Assembly (NCBI GenBank): GCA_023634235.1 | Contig: JAMKCF010000004.1 | Coordinates: forward strand, 9,772,702-9,836,701 | Direction of reading: 5' to 3' | DNA length: 64,000 nt | Source of the DNA: Pisaster brevispinus | Lineage: Eukaryota; Echinodermata; Asteroidea; Forcipulatida; Asteriidae | Notes under the pieces: model-generated | Told to the model about the DNA's origin: nothing | Database searches by the model: none | Seen by the model: only the letters and a program-made list of their open reading frames with translations | Part shown: positions 44,291-54,070 of the stretch, piece after piece | Numbering within the stretch: position 1 is the first letter of the stretch | Layout: each line of letters opens with the position of its first letter | Made by a program: the position numbers and the translations under genes

Positions 44291-44815
44291 TTTGACAGAT
44301 AAGTCACTTCGTAGTACGAGCGACGATTTGCCATGTATTTACTGCCTAGGAGTCCTATTGATACAAAGTAGGACACTTGGTCACTTTAATAGCAGTGAAG
44401 CTTCGCAGCGTCGTTTCCAAAATAATCGTTCCCGCCCGTTTGTCCCAACGAAACAAGGTCATGTCACGGCAAGCCGAACAAGATTGGTGTCAACATGGAG
44501 TCGTCCACATTGCTTAGAAAAGATTTTTCAAATTCACAGAATGTTGGGTGGACAAGTTTCTGTGTCTATTTTGTTTACTTGTAAGAACATTCAAATGACA
44601 AGGATCTATGTCCGAGTCACGGTATCGTGTTTTGTTGCAGAGTATAATCACTTGGTGATATTTGGCTTTTCCAATTCACGAGGCGAAGCCAGAAATGGGA
44701 TAGTCCAGATTTTACCTGCTGGTTATCTTCTGCTACAATGCACTCATGCATTCAATATTTGTGAAACAGAACAGATAACTTTAGAAATTCTTGCATGGTG
44801 CGTTTTAGGTGATAA

Positions 44816-44950
44816 TGGGAGACTTGGTGGCAGCAGACTTACCAGGTAAATTTCCATTGTTTGCGTAGTTTTGAGCATGCGCACATTACCGAGAACGATG
44901 GATTTACCTAGTAAGTCTGCTGTCACCTAGCGTCCCAAAAGTCTCCCATT
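44816..44950. mobile_element. Small MITE with GCAGCAGACTTACCAGGTAAAT ends
   Basis: The termini GGCAGCAGACTTACCAGGTA and ACCTAGTAAGTCTGCTGTCA are inverse, with outer GGGAGACTT / AAGTCTCCC. A sister copy is at 58181-58325. The ends mimic a splice donor (CAGGTAAAT). Confidence 0.8.
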
Positions 44951-45069
44951 AGCCACTCAAATAATTGTATTTATTGTTCATTAGCCTATCCAAAAATGAT
45001 TGTTGCCCTTTTCGTGGCAATTCTCTTCTTTTTTTTAAGAATTTCACTCCGGTAATAAAATAGCCGTTT

Positions 45070-45200
45070 TCGAAACCTCAGCTTTAGTCTTCGGCTGGGG
45101 CTTGAGCCTGGTTGAAGTCCCGTACCGCAGTGATCATTTTCAAAATTACTGACGGAGCCGAAGTCGGAGCCAAAGCCTGAAGCCGTTGTTTTGAAAATGA
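45070..45200. repeat. Imperfect foldback
   Basis: TTTTCGAAACCTCAGCTTTAG and GCCTGAAGCCGTTGTTTTGAAAA are diverged inverse ends, with GGCTCCGACTTCGGC-type symmetry inside. Confidence 0.5.
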
Positions 45201-45269
45201 TCTTTAATAACTTCCATCTATCTGGCAGTGTATTTATTTACATATTCATCTTTCTTTTTACACCCTACA

Positions 45270-45432
45270 CTCTAAAGACTCCCGGGTCGAACCGGAATCT
45301 GTGTCAAAATGACCCAGAAATTGGTCAAACTGCCGCAGAATCCGTGTTCTTTAAATGCCACCAACCTGACTCGGAAATGGGTCAGGCCCCGTTGGGCCCA
45401 GATTCCGGGTCAACTCTGAGCCGGGAGTTTCT
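45270..45432. repeat. Foldback with GACTCCCGG ends
   Basis: ACTCCCGGGTCGAACCGGAA and CCGGGTCAACTCTGAGCCGGGAG are imperfect inverses. The interior repeats GACCCAGAAA / TCGGAAATGGGTC. Confidence 0.5.
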
Positions 45433-45602
45433 ACAGTTTAACCTTACTTGTTATATTTAATGGTCTTTTCAACACAATCAAGCTCTAATCAACAAAATTA
45501 TGACAAATTAAGATACTCCTTATCAAAAATAGTTATCGTTTGAAAATGACCCTTTCTTCACAACCCTGTAATTCTTACTGTTTAAGTAAAATAAAATCTA
45601 AC

Positions 45603-45871
45603 TTAAAGAGGAAGGGAAATGTCAAATTCAATTTTTTTTTTATTCTCATTTTCCAAGAGTCCTCATGTGGGTGGGGGAAAAGTTACAAGTCTCCAACGTC
45701 CGTTAAATTGGTGTAAATTGCCATTGTATTCGATACCATTCCAGTGCAAATTCGGTAACATGTTTAACGTGAGGTTAGAGAGACTTTTTTTCCCCGACTC
45801 ACATGAGGACTCTATCTCTTGGAAAATTAGTACATCACAAAATTGAATTGGTTACTTCCCTTCCTCTTTAA
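45603..45871. mobile_element. 269-bp TIR element flanked by TTAA
   Basis: It starts TTAAAGAGGAAGGGAA and ends TTCCCTTCCTCTTTAA, perfect 16-bp inverse ends. A second inner palindrome is GAGTCCTCATGTGGGTGGGG / GACTCACATGAGGACTC. TTAA at both ends could be a target duplication or part of the TIR. Confidence 0.75.
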
Positions 45872-46445
45872 TCTACGTATAATGATTAATTATACCGTAT
45901 TAGTTCCCAAAAATGGACAACCCACAATTAATGGCCTAACTATGGACATTTTCATTTTGGGCGCAAGATTATATATAATTGTGGGAGACTTTTTTTAACA
46001 GAGCTGCGCATTGGAAGAGTTGCGACAACTAATTGCGATTGTAAGCCATGTTTGGTAAAAAAGCAGAATGACAAAGGGCTTATCATAACTACAGCGGTAA
46101 CAAGTTGTCATTGATATCTTGGATGCATTTCTCTGGGCATGCATCACTTTGCTTTCATTGTCTTTAATCGTGTTGTTTTCTTCATATTTCTACAAGTAAA
46201 ATTCCTAAAGGCTTACACGAAATTGTCCCAAGTAAATGTTTAATTTGGGGATGTACAGAGAACATTTTACCAGAACTTGAACCCGTTCTATAAAGAGTTG
46301 TTCTTTATTCACCCCAAAAATTGAATTAAAATTTACTAAGTCAGTTTCCCTTGTGGTTTATTATTTGATGTAATTAATTTAACGTACCATTTTCAGACAT
46401 TAGTTGCTAGTGATGCTTGAGCATTAACAATACACAAAGTAGATC
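45872..46445. other. Spacer of the inverted duplication, right part
   Basis: A SINE family 1 tail fragment (AGTCAGTTTCCCTTGTGG, opposite orientation) lies at about 46325-46372. No gene. Confidence 0.45.
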
Positions 46446-46706
46446 TAGACTGTGCAAGTCTCGCGCGTATCGAAAACGAGAAACCAAATAGACCTCTAAT
46501 AATTCTCTAATTTGTCTACGAAGTCTAATCATCCTTTTAAATTCTATTTATACACAATTCTTGAAAATACAAATGCCCATAGCAATCTGTTATTAAACCT
46601 ATTTCAATTTATACATATATCTATTTATTATATCTATTTATTATAATACAAATATTAATTAACATTAAAACAAGGAAGTTCCAATACGAGACTTGCTCAA
46701 TCTGTA
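46446..46706. mobile_element. T1 element copy at inner end of right arm
   Basis: GTGCAAGTCTCGCGCGTATC at 46451-46470 and ATACGAGACTTGCTCAATC near 46690-46703 are inverse ends. It is shorter than the 12946-13411 copy. Confidence 0.7.
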
Positions 46707-47444
46707 TCAATGGAAAGCGTTTTTACAATGTTTATGATAAAACCAGAATAATTGTCATTATATAGATAGGCTTCAATCATATTTTACGAGGATACCCTGC
46801 ATTTAGGTTCTAAGGGATATTAATGGGGATTTTATTCAATAATTTGTAACACAAAACAAGGGTTAAATTTATGCAGGTGTTGTCTATAAAAAAAAAAAAT
46901 CTTCATGACGGATGAGAGAAAGAATGTTCCGGGCAACTTGAACTAGACAACACAAACATTCAGTTTAGGTTGTTGTGTTTTTGTTTCCAAGAAATAAAGC
47001 TTGAGGAAGTTTTTTTAAATTATCATTTGGGTGATGGTTCGGGGTAGACATGTTTTTACCATGTGAGTGATATGTATCCACAGCAACCACTCAACTATTT
47101 GCTACAAATTAGTTATTTCTTTTAACTGGGGACTTTAAAATCATTGGTGCATTTTCTCCTACACAGTGCCCTCCCATGGGGAATATGAAGAGATCCATTG
47201 TGCATTGTATAATGGGGGGGGGGGGGGGGTAAACCTGCCAAATTAAGTAGAAGTCCAGAGAGAAAAGACAAAGGGTATGTTTGTCTGGAGTAGTACAAAA
47301 GGAACATTTTGTGGGTGCACCACACTAAATAGTGATTGAATCATGCTCCAAAGCTCATCATTTATTTTGTAAACCCACAACTATTTTCGTAAAGCTTTGA
47401 AGGTCACTAAAAGATAACAGACTTTTTGTTCAAATATTTATGGT

Positions 47445-47450
47445 TTTATT
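47445..47450 (-). terminator. Polyadenylation signal of WAP-C
   Basis: AATAAA on minus, 122 bp past the stop, conserved with WAP-B. Confidence 0.6.
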
Positions 47451-47571
47451 TAAAGAGGTTGTGGGATTTGGGGAGTATGAGGGACCCACTTAGGGTGGTG
47501 CACCTGGTTATTGCATTGTTGCATTGGCACTATGCGCTAAATACCCGAATGACCGAAATTCTGTTCATTGT

Positions 47572-47840
47572 TCACGTGATAGGAATGTTAGCTGTTGTTG
47601 AACTTGTGGCGTCTGTAGTGGTGACATTGGATGCGGCCGTCGCCTGGGTCGTGGGGTCTTCTTGTGGGTTCACGCACATATAGCTATTTCCGTTACACGG
47701 GGTGGGGCAGCATTTCTTGGCATCCAGGCAGTCGTAGTCGCTTAAACTGATGCGGCAACTATTTGGACATGGCGATACTCCCACGGTGCTGTCAAACACA
47801 GGGTCCGTTTGCGCAGGACACACGCCGTCCTTTTTTACTC
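47572..47840 (-). CDS. WAP-C exon 2 (WAP domain)
   Basis: Acceptor GATACAG just above 47840; TGA at 47574-47572. Same length (269 nt) as WAP-B exon 2. Confidence 0.85.
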
Positions 47841-49002
47841 CTGTATCACAGAGGAAAATTTGTAAAATTAAAGTTTGAGAACTCAGACAAGTTCAGATTG
47901 CCATTCATGATAGTGATAAGGGGCATCCTTGCGCGTGTAAGCGAAACCTTTACGCTGTCGCCATCTTGGTAATATGCTCTGTATCTTATTACAGTCATGG
48001 ATGTTAACTTTCATTGTACAAAAAGGAACCAGGCTATTTTTCGTTCCAGCCTCATTTTGGTTACACTGGTATGGGAGAATTCAACATGGCCGCACTACGA
48101 TAAAGGTCTATATGTTGGTTCCAACCAATTGGGGGGGGGGGGTGAGGATCTCTCTGAGTTGGATCCAACAATCGCTTGAGAAACACACGAAAATAAATAT
48201 TAACATCCAACATTCAACAAGGGATTTACTATTTCGCCCAGGATCTTTGCAATTTTGCCCGGTGTTTACTTCCCCGCATATGCGGATAAGTTTAGTATTT
48301 CGCCCCGGGCGAAGTATCGTCGAAAGAGTAAAACGCCAGAAAGGCAGAATAGTACATCGTCCAAAACGAAATAGTAAAGCCCATGGGCGAAATAGTAATA
48401 CGGGTATTATTTTGCCATGTCATAAACACACGAATCCGTAACATTCTCGAACGGTTACACACCCATGTTCCGACAACCAGTGTATTTTCCTAATCCTAAC
48501 ATAACTTTAACCCTTATCCTAGCATGTAAGTCACGAGGTTTCTTTGTAAAATAGGTTTGTCTGAATAGAGAGCAGTCACCTTCTCCCGGGGTAAACGCAT
48601 AGTTGTTGCGCCTAGGCTACGATCTTGGCTAAAGAGTGTTTGAGACGCTGGTCAATAATTTATAGGGATTCAGAGGTTTCAGTATAGAGTCAGTGGTTGA
48701 TGGGCTAGTTGGACATCTGCCTCAGTGAATTTCTACAATCTTGCAGCAACGGTGTGAATATACACAAACGGTTGTAGAAAGAATTGAAATGAAACTGCCC
48801 TTTGTTTATGAATAAACGGACACTTAGTTCCTCTGAATTTTTTTTTTCTCTCTTGATTACAACTAAAAATTTCAAGAGAGATCTTACCTCCTTCAATTTC
48901 CCCGCCATCTCTACGCACGCGACCAAACCAAGTCTTCGTTGTTCCAAAAAGGATTATAGCCAATAAGAGAACACAAGCAACAAGAACCGTGCACCTAAGC
49001 AT
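47572..49002 (-). CDS. WAP-C: secreted WAP-domain protein with Ser/Thr tail, two exons
   Basis: Exons 49002-48888 and 47840-47572 (minus) join in phase 1 to encode 127 residues. The start is the single ATG at 49002; the codon before it, ATG in WAP-B, is GTG here. The signal peptide (LVACVLLLAIILFG) is followed by a dibasic propeptide (GRVRRDGGEIEGG), one WAP domain with eight cysteines and the CC pair (DAKKCCPTPC), and a tail rich in Thr/Ser/Ala that could carry O-glycans. The donor GTAAGA and acceptor GATACAG are intact, unlike WAP-B. WAP-B and WAP-C differ at six residues, all inside the WAP domain; the tail is identical. The role is probably a secreted protease inhibitor or antimicrobial, by family. 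Confidence 0.83.
48888..49002 (-). CDS. WAP-C exon 1
   Basis: ATG at 49002-49000; donor GTAAGA starts at 48887 after GAA GGA G (phase 1). Confidence 0.82.
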
Positions 49003-49053
49003 CACGATCTCCAAGTTTCTATCCACGGGAAGAACTCCAACCACGCCCCCGTG

Positions 49054-49059
49054 TTTATA
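49054..49059 (-). promoter_or_regulatory. TATA box of WAP-C
   Basis: TATAAA on minus, about 52 bp before the ATG, in the same context as in WAP-B (GGCGGTATAAACACGGGGG). Confidence 0.6.
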
Positions 49060-49769
49060 CCGCCTTTCAAGGAATGAACTCTGCTTTAGTGAGGAGAAAT
49101 TCAGTATGGAATTGACTCAGACTCCGCTGGTATCCGCCGGGAGAATGGAATAGATTCACTGTCCATGGATTAAGGAATTCCTTGAAGTTTCTTTCGTCAG
49201 ATACCGGGGCCGACGTACTCCTTAATAAGACGATGGTAAACACACACAACCTGAGCCAGGACAGTTTCCCGGCAGGTTTGATTCCCATGTACGCAATTGC
49301 ATGTAAATATTCATTTAACGAAAATCGGTAACTGTTATCAGTGGCGACAGTTACCAGATGGGTAGATTAATCAATCGTTGGTTTTTCAAAACAATAGCAG
49401 ATCGATTAGTTTTGTAAAGCAGGCTTTAGGTTTTTTCAACACATTGTAGAGTTTATGACCCGTGAAAAAGCATATACGCACATTACAAACGGAGTTATTG
49501 ATTATATCGTTTTCGATTTTTAATTGTTTTTTAATACAAACACCTGTTTACCGGAACTGATGTGCACGCGTAAATTAAAAGTGCTGGGAACTCGACTTCC
49601 AACGTGTTTGTGTGATGTCAACCAGTTTTGACAGCGTGGGGCACTAAGGTATACCGGCACTGGTAGTCCATGAGTATTTGACCCGAAGAAGCAGATGTGA
49701 AACAAATTTGGATGGAGCCAATAAATATGAATTTTGCTCAAGGTTATTTGTTCATAAAACTCTGAATTA

Positions 49770-49876
49770 TCTATTTTAGATAAAAAAATAATGGGGGAAA
49801 TAGTTATTGGCCTGACGTTTCGACCCTGGCAGACACTTTCTCGAAGGCTAAAATGGCAACGCAACACAAACAGGTA
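49770..49876. mobile_element. 107-bp insertion in right arm only
   Basis: GCCTGACGTTTCGACCCTGG and CTTTCTCGAAGGCTAAA match 59432-59490 and are absent from the left arm at 37992. Confidence 0.72.
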
Positions 49877-50939
49877 GTCCATCTCATTCACTAATTAATT
49901 ACCTTCACCCCCTTTCTTCCCACCTTCGATTTTGTCCTTTGTGTTTCCAATCTCTAGTGGTTACACCAGCCCCTTCCTCTACCCCTTGTCTCCTTTGGCA
50001 ATTGTAAGCAATTCAAGTTCAAAATCATTGTGATTTCAAGAAATTTGAGTGTGACAGTTGGTCGATTTTTCTGCCATTTTTATTATAGTAGTCATTGCTG
50101 GAAAGTGAAATTCCGCACGGGAGTGGGAGAAATTCTTTAAAAAAAACACATAATTTTTTTTTTTTTAAACCCAAACAAACAGTCATGCCCTAATGCCCTA
50201 CTTGTTATCAAAAGAAACGCTTTAGTGGTTGTGGCTTTTTTTAGGGGGGGGGGGGCATAAGTCGATCTTTGTGTGCACGGCAACAGGTTCTTGTGGAGAA
50301 GTATTTTGTCCAAATCCTGTTAATGCCAGTTAGTGGTGCATACTGAACATTTCATTTGGGGGAGCAAGCGGAGAGAAGAATTAAATTTGATGCTAAGTTT
50401 ATTTGTGCATTTCTGAACACATTTTTAAATGATTTATTTTATATTTATTTATTTATTTATGTAGGGGGTTCTGAGCGGGGGGAGGGGCAGTCAGTGCCTC
50501 GGGTTTATGTATTCTGCATGTCTTACTGAATACACTCAACGACTGGAAATGTAATGTGCTCTTCAATAGCATAATGGTAGTCTATATGTTATACAATGTA
50601 TACACAAGATCTGTGAAGCAAAAAGAAACTTTATGTATAAGAAAAAAGCAGACAGTGAAGCGGCAGTACATGCACGGTTTACAAAGAGCTAAGATTGATC
50701 ACAGAATGTGTATCAATCGTAAAGATTGGCAAGCAGTGTGTGTTGATGTCATCATACGTACGGCCATATTGACAGCGAATAATTATGACGATGAGTCTGG
50801 GTGTTTGTATACATTGAGGTCAGAGAGCAGAGGTAATGGGCCTGCTCAAAGCTCACATTGTTAATAATATTTTTGTTGGCCGGACTTTTACATAAATTTG
50901 CATTTAAATCTGTGCTCCGTAGGGGGGCCTACTACTTGG

Positions 50940-51836
50940 AGGTGATTCCTTTCTCAAAATAGTTTATACTATCAATAGCTGCCGTGCCTCTTACCGAAGT
51001 TTTTTTATGGCCATTATTTTTTGGAGTATTTACCAATCTATTACTCTACCTTTAATTTTACATCACTGAGGAAAACACCCATGGGTTATGTAAAACATTA
51101 AATGAAACAAACTGATGACAACAATAATTGGCAACAACGGCATAAAGAGTTGCTCGGCCTAGAACTACATTGATTGCTTTGAAGTCCTTTGAACTATGTG
51201 CAGAATTTAAGTGTTTGATACTGGTAAGCACGACACCGTTGTTGTTGGTTTTTTTTTACATTCAGCAGCACACTTGGCACCAATAACAGGATGAAAAGGA
51301 AATGAGAAGAAATAATGCAAAAATGCATTCCAACTCTCTGTAAATGTCGAGATAATATTGGATATGATTGTCATGGATTTGGGGAACGTTCTTGGCAAAT
51401 AAAAGTAATCAGCTGAGGATGATAATAATATTTGTGTTTTGGGGGTTGATGTAGCGCCAAATTACCAAACAATACATGCATCTGAAAAAAAGGAACGGTG
51501 ATCCAAAGCAACATGCCGAAGATCATTTGATTCTTCAGACACTTTTGTTGGACAAAACAATTTATGTGTTTCGGTGTGATTTTCTCGAACATAAGAAGAA
51601 ATTGTGTTTTCAGACGGAAAATTCATCAATTCATTTGATAATGTCTAGGTTCTTTTTTTAGAATAAAGCTTGTGAGATCATTCACAAGCTTCTTGTTGTC
51701 AGGGTGGCACTCACCTACAGTAAAGGCCACACCCAGGAGATGACCGCACACACTCGCCACCAACCAAACGAGGATCTCCGAAGAATCATCAGTCATTTCT
51801 GGGTTGTCTTCGAATTAATTCGACTGCTAACCTACT
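50940..51836 (-). pseudogene. WAP-A-like remnant: 3' UTR and flank without the WAP exon
   Basis: On minus, GAAATGACTGATGATTCTTC starts at the equivalent of the WAP-A stop, and alignment continues through CTCGTTTGGTTGGTGG, TTGTTTTGTCCAACAAAAG and TTTGGTAATTTGGCGCT to the R1 element at 50940. Upstream of the stop the WAP codons are replaced by unrelated sequence with an acceptor-like TTTTTAG at about 51837. It is a duplicated copy that lost its coding exon, or a terminal exon now used by another transcript. Confidence 0.7.
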
Positions 51837-52059
51837 AAAAATTGAAGGAAAAAGGAAGTTTAGTTGCCATACAATATATTGATTTGGTTTGAAGAGGCCA
51901 AGAGACTTTTAATTAATACACTTTAGAGTATGTTAGAATCATTATCTTTTATAGCATTTTGATATAGGGATCTTTTGGTGCAAAACTGAAACCTGAACTG
52001 TGTCATACGCCCTCAAGCGGTGGTATTGGCGGCCAACTAACTGGACTCTCAGATTTTAG

Positions 52060-52169
52060 CAGCAGCAGACCACACCACACACGACTAACGATAACGAGTG
52101 ATCGTCAAAGTTCTAACTTATGTTGCTCCCATTTGTGATTGATTTTGAACATCATAGTTGATTATCACG
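52060..52169 (+). other. Possible 5' noncoding exon of IPPK
   Basis: The segment ends ATTATCACG with a consensus donor GTAAGTTTG at 52170. The next plus-strand acceptor of suitable type is at 53951-53952, before the IPPK start. No ATG-led frame of note. The 5' limit is unknown. Confidence 0.3.
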
Positions 52170-52596
52170 GTAAGTTTGTTTTTCTTTCGGTGTATTTTTT
52201 TTCGGGTGCGGAGATGTCTTAGATGTTCGTTCTTTTAAGCAAGGAGTGAAACCAATGTGTTCAATCTCAGTCTCACTGACACTCACGTCACGGGTCACGG
52301 TCTCAGAACATGCCGAGCCCCAAGCTAGCTGGGGCGGGGAAGTAAATGTTTTTGTTCACGTTTAGGATAGGTCCGGTTTCCGGACCGTCACTTTGTGTCG
52401 GTGAGGTTGGTGGCACCTACTGCCGGAAATTCCTACTGCCACCTACCTAGAACTAACAAAAATAAGAGGCTCGTTCCACTTCCACTATCGTCTCCTCGAT
52501 ATAGCCATACTACATAGGTCATGTATGTAGGTCATCATGTACAAACTCCTATTTGTAACTTTTTGCCCTTCTTTTCCTCTTTATTGAAACCGGATT

Positions 52597-52692
52597 TGGC
52601 CAAAAATTAGCCCCACTTGTGTGGCCAAGAAACAGGAAACAAGGATTCAGGTTTCCTATTTCTTGGCCACACAAGTGGGGCTAGCCAAAAAT
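52597..52692. repeat. Near-perfect hairpin, about 42-bp arms, 10-nt loop
   Basis: Arms TAGCCCCACTTGTGTGGCCA and TGGCCACACAAGTGGGGCTA, extended by GAAACAGGAAAC / GTTTCCTATTTC. TTGGCCAAAAAT at one edge has the inverse AGCCAAAAATAA imperfectly at the other. Confidence 0.85.
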
Positions 52693-52959
52693 AAGTTGCG
52701 ATAATTGTAATCCTCCATCCTCCCGACAGTCACAGACCGGAGGGTTACGAGACAACTATGGTACAATTTCTAGAATTTTTGCCAGACTAGTCACCAGAAT
52801 TGCCCAACTTTTACCACTTTCAAAAATTGTGACACACATTTTAAGATTCATGGATTTTATCTTCATTCAATGACATGTCACTGTAATGAATCAAATTAGA
52901 ACACTTACTTAAAACATCATCGAGAAAATATTTTGAACTGAAAAATGACAAAAACTTAC

Positions 52960-53162
52960 CGCAGACTGACTGAAATGTCCATGATCCATGATCGTCGGGT
53001 TGAGGTTTTAAACCATGCACCTAGCACTTGCAGTTCATCCCGACCAATCAGCGTTAACCAAACCACTGTGTAGGCGTTGCGCTCGTCTTTATGCGCGCAG
53101 TTAATGTATTTAACGGACTTGCACAATCTGCAGTTTCCACTGCTTGTTTGTAGGATTGGCAT
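52960..53162 (-). other. Possible first exon of a minus-strand transcript
   Basis: An open frame (MPILQTSSGNC...) ends in a consensus donor, CTGCG-GTAAGTTTTT. Splicing to the acceptor at 51837 would keep frame for 14 more codons and then hit the TGA of the WAP-A-like remnant. No signal peptide or known domain. Speculative. Confidence 0.25.
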
Positions 53163-53391
53163 TCCAGAATGCGCGCTCAATCTTCAACATATTTTCTCAA
53201 TGATGTTTTGAGTGTTATGAGCCTAATTAGTAATTGGCCTAATTTTGCGAGATCTGATTTCAAAAAAGAACTGTAGCCATGCTAACTCTACAGGAAGGGC
53301 AAAAAGTTTCAAATAGGATTTCGTACACGATAGCGGAACGAACCTCAAAGTTCTAGGAGTAGGTGGCACCATTGCCATGGAGGAAGGAAAA

Positions 53392-53950
53392 GATTAAAGG
53401 TAGGGTCATCATTTGGTAATGACCCCCCAAAAAAGAATTTGTGTCATTTCCATCTAAAAGCTAACTTGGTTGTGGTCAGGCCTGCTATAGTGTTTAGTAA
53501 GCATGAAATGCTCCCGTCGATTAGAAATCAATACAAATATTTGAATAATTAGAAAAGATTCATGCACGAATGCAGCAATAAAATCGATGCTACATGGGGC
53601 TAGTGAGTTGAGCGCACCAAGCTTCGTTCATTCATTGTACAGGATTATTGTTAGTACTGACTCAGTCTCGACTTTGACTTAATATAAGACAATGAGATAG
53701 ACCTTCTCTTAGCGCTTGTTCAATTCATTGTGATTCTGGTCTTGTGACATAAATTCTGGTCCAGTACAAATTTTGAGCTACAAGACCTCGGGTGTGGTGG
53801 GTACCGCCCCCCACCCCCATCCCCAAATATGAGCCCTACTTGATTACTTTACTTGCTGATGGAACAACCCGGCCACTTTTTGAAGGATTCCAAGATGTGT
53901 CTAACCTGTAAAACCAAAATAATAATCAAGCCGCATTGTGTATTCTTTGT
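53392..53950. other. Repeats upstream of IPPK
   Basis: An R1 fragment (AGGGTCATCATTTGGTAATG, 53400-53480) and part of the CAGGGCT-ended element (53730-53835) precede the first coding exon. Confidence 0.45.
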
Positions 53951-53977
53951 AGACATGTTGAGGTAACACTGTAAGAA

Positions 53978-54070
53978 ATGGCAGGTCCTGATGTTGGACC
54001 ATTGCTCAATATAGACGACTGGCATTACAGAGCTGAAGGAAGCAGTTCGTTTGTCATCTTTAACCCAAAG
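53978..54070 (+). CDS. IPPK: IPPK exon 1 (coding)
   Basis: ATG at 53978 preceded by an acceptor-like TTTGTAG at 53946-53952. It encodes 31 residues including DDWHYRAEGSSS. Donor gtatgt, phase 0. Confidence 0.88.

Larger units (their letters stand above)
46446..50590 (-). repeat. Right arm of large inverted duplication
   Basis: It is the reverse complement of 37315-41860 with small differences, and carries WAP-C. Arm-specific insertions: about 600 bp in the WAP-C intron (about 48080-48660) and about 107 bp at 49770-49876. Confidence 0.85.

Noticed and set aside
44292..44849. 185-codon plus-strand frame in the duplication spacer
   Set aside because: No recognisable domain, and its 3' end runs into a MITE. 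Possible chance frame; not called without expression or homology.
47974..48441. 155-codon plus-strand frame
   Set aside because: It lies in the WAP-C intron on the opposite strand, over a repeat-like insertion; no known family.
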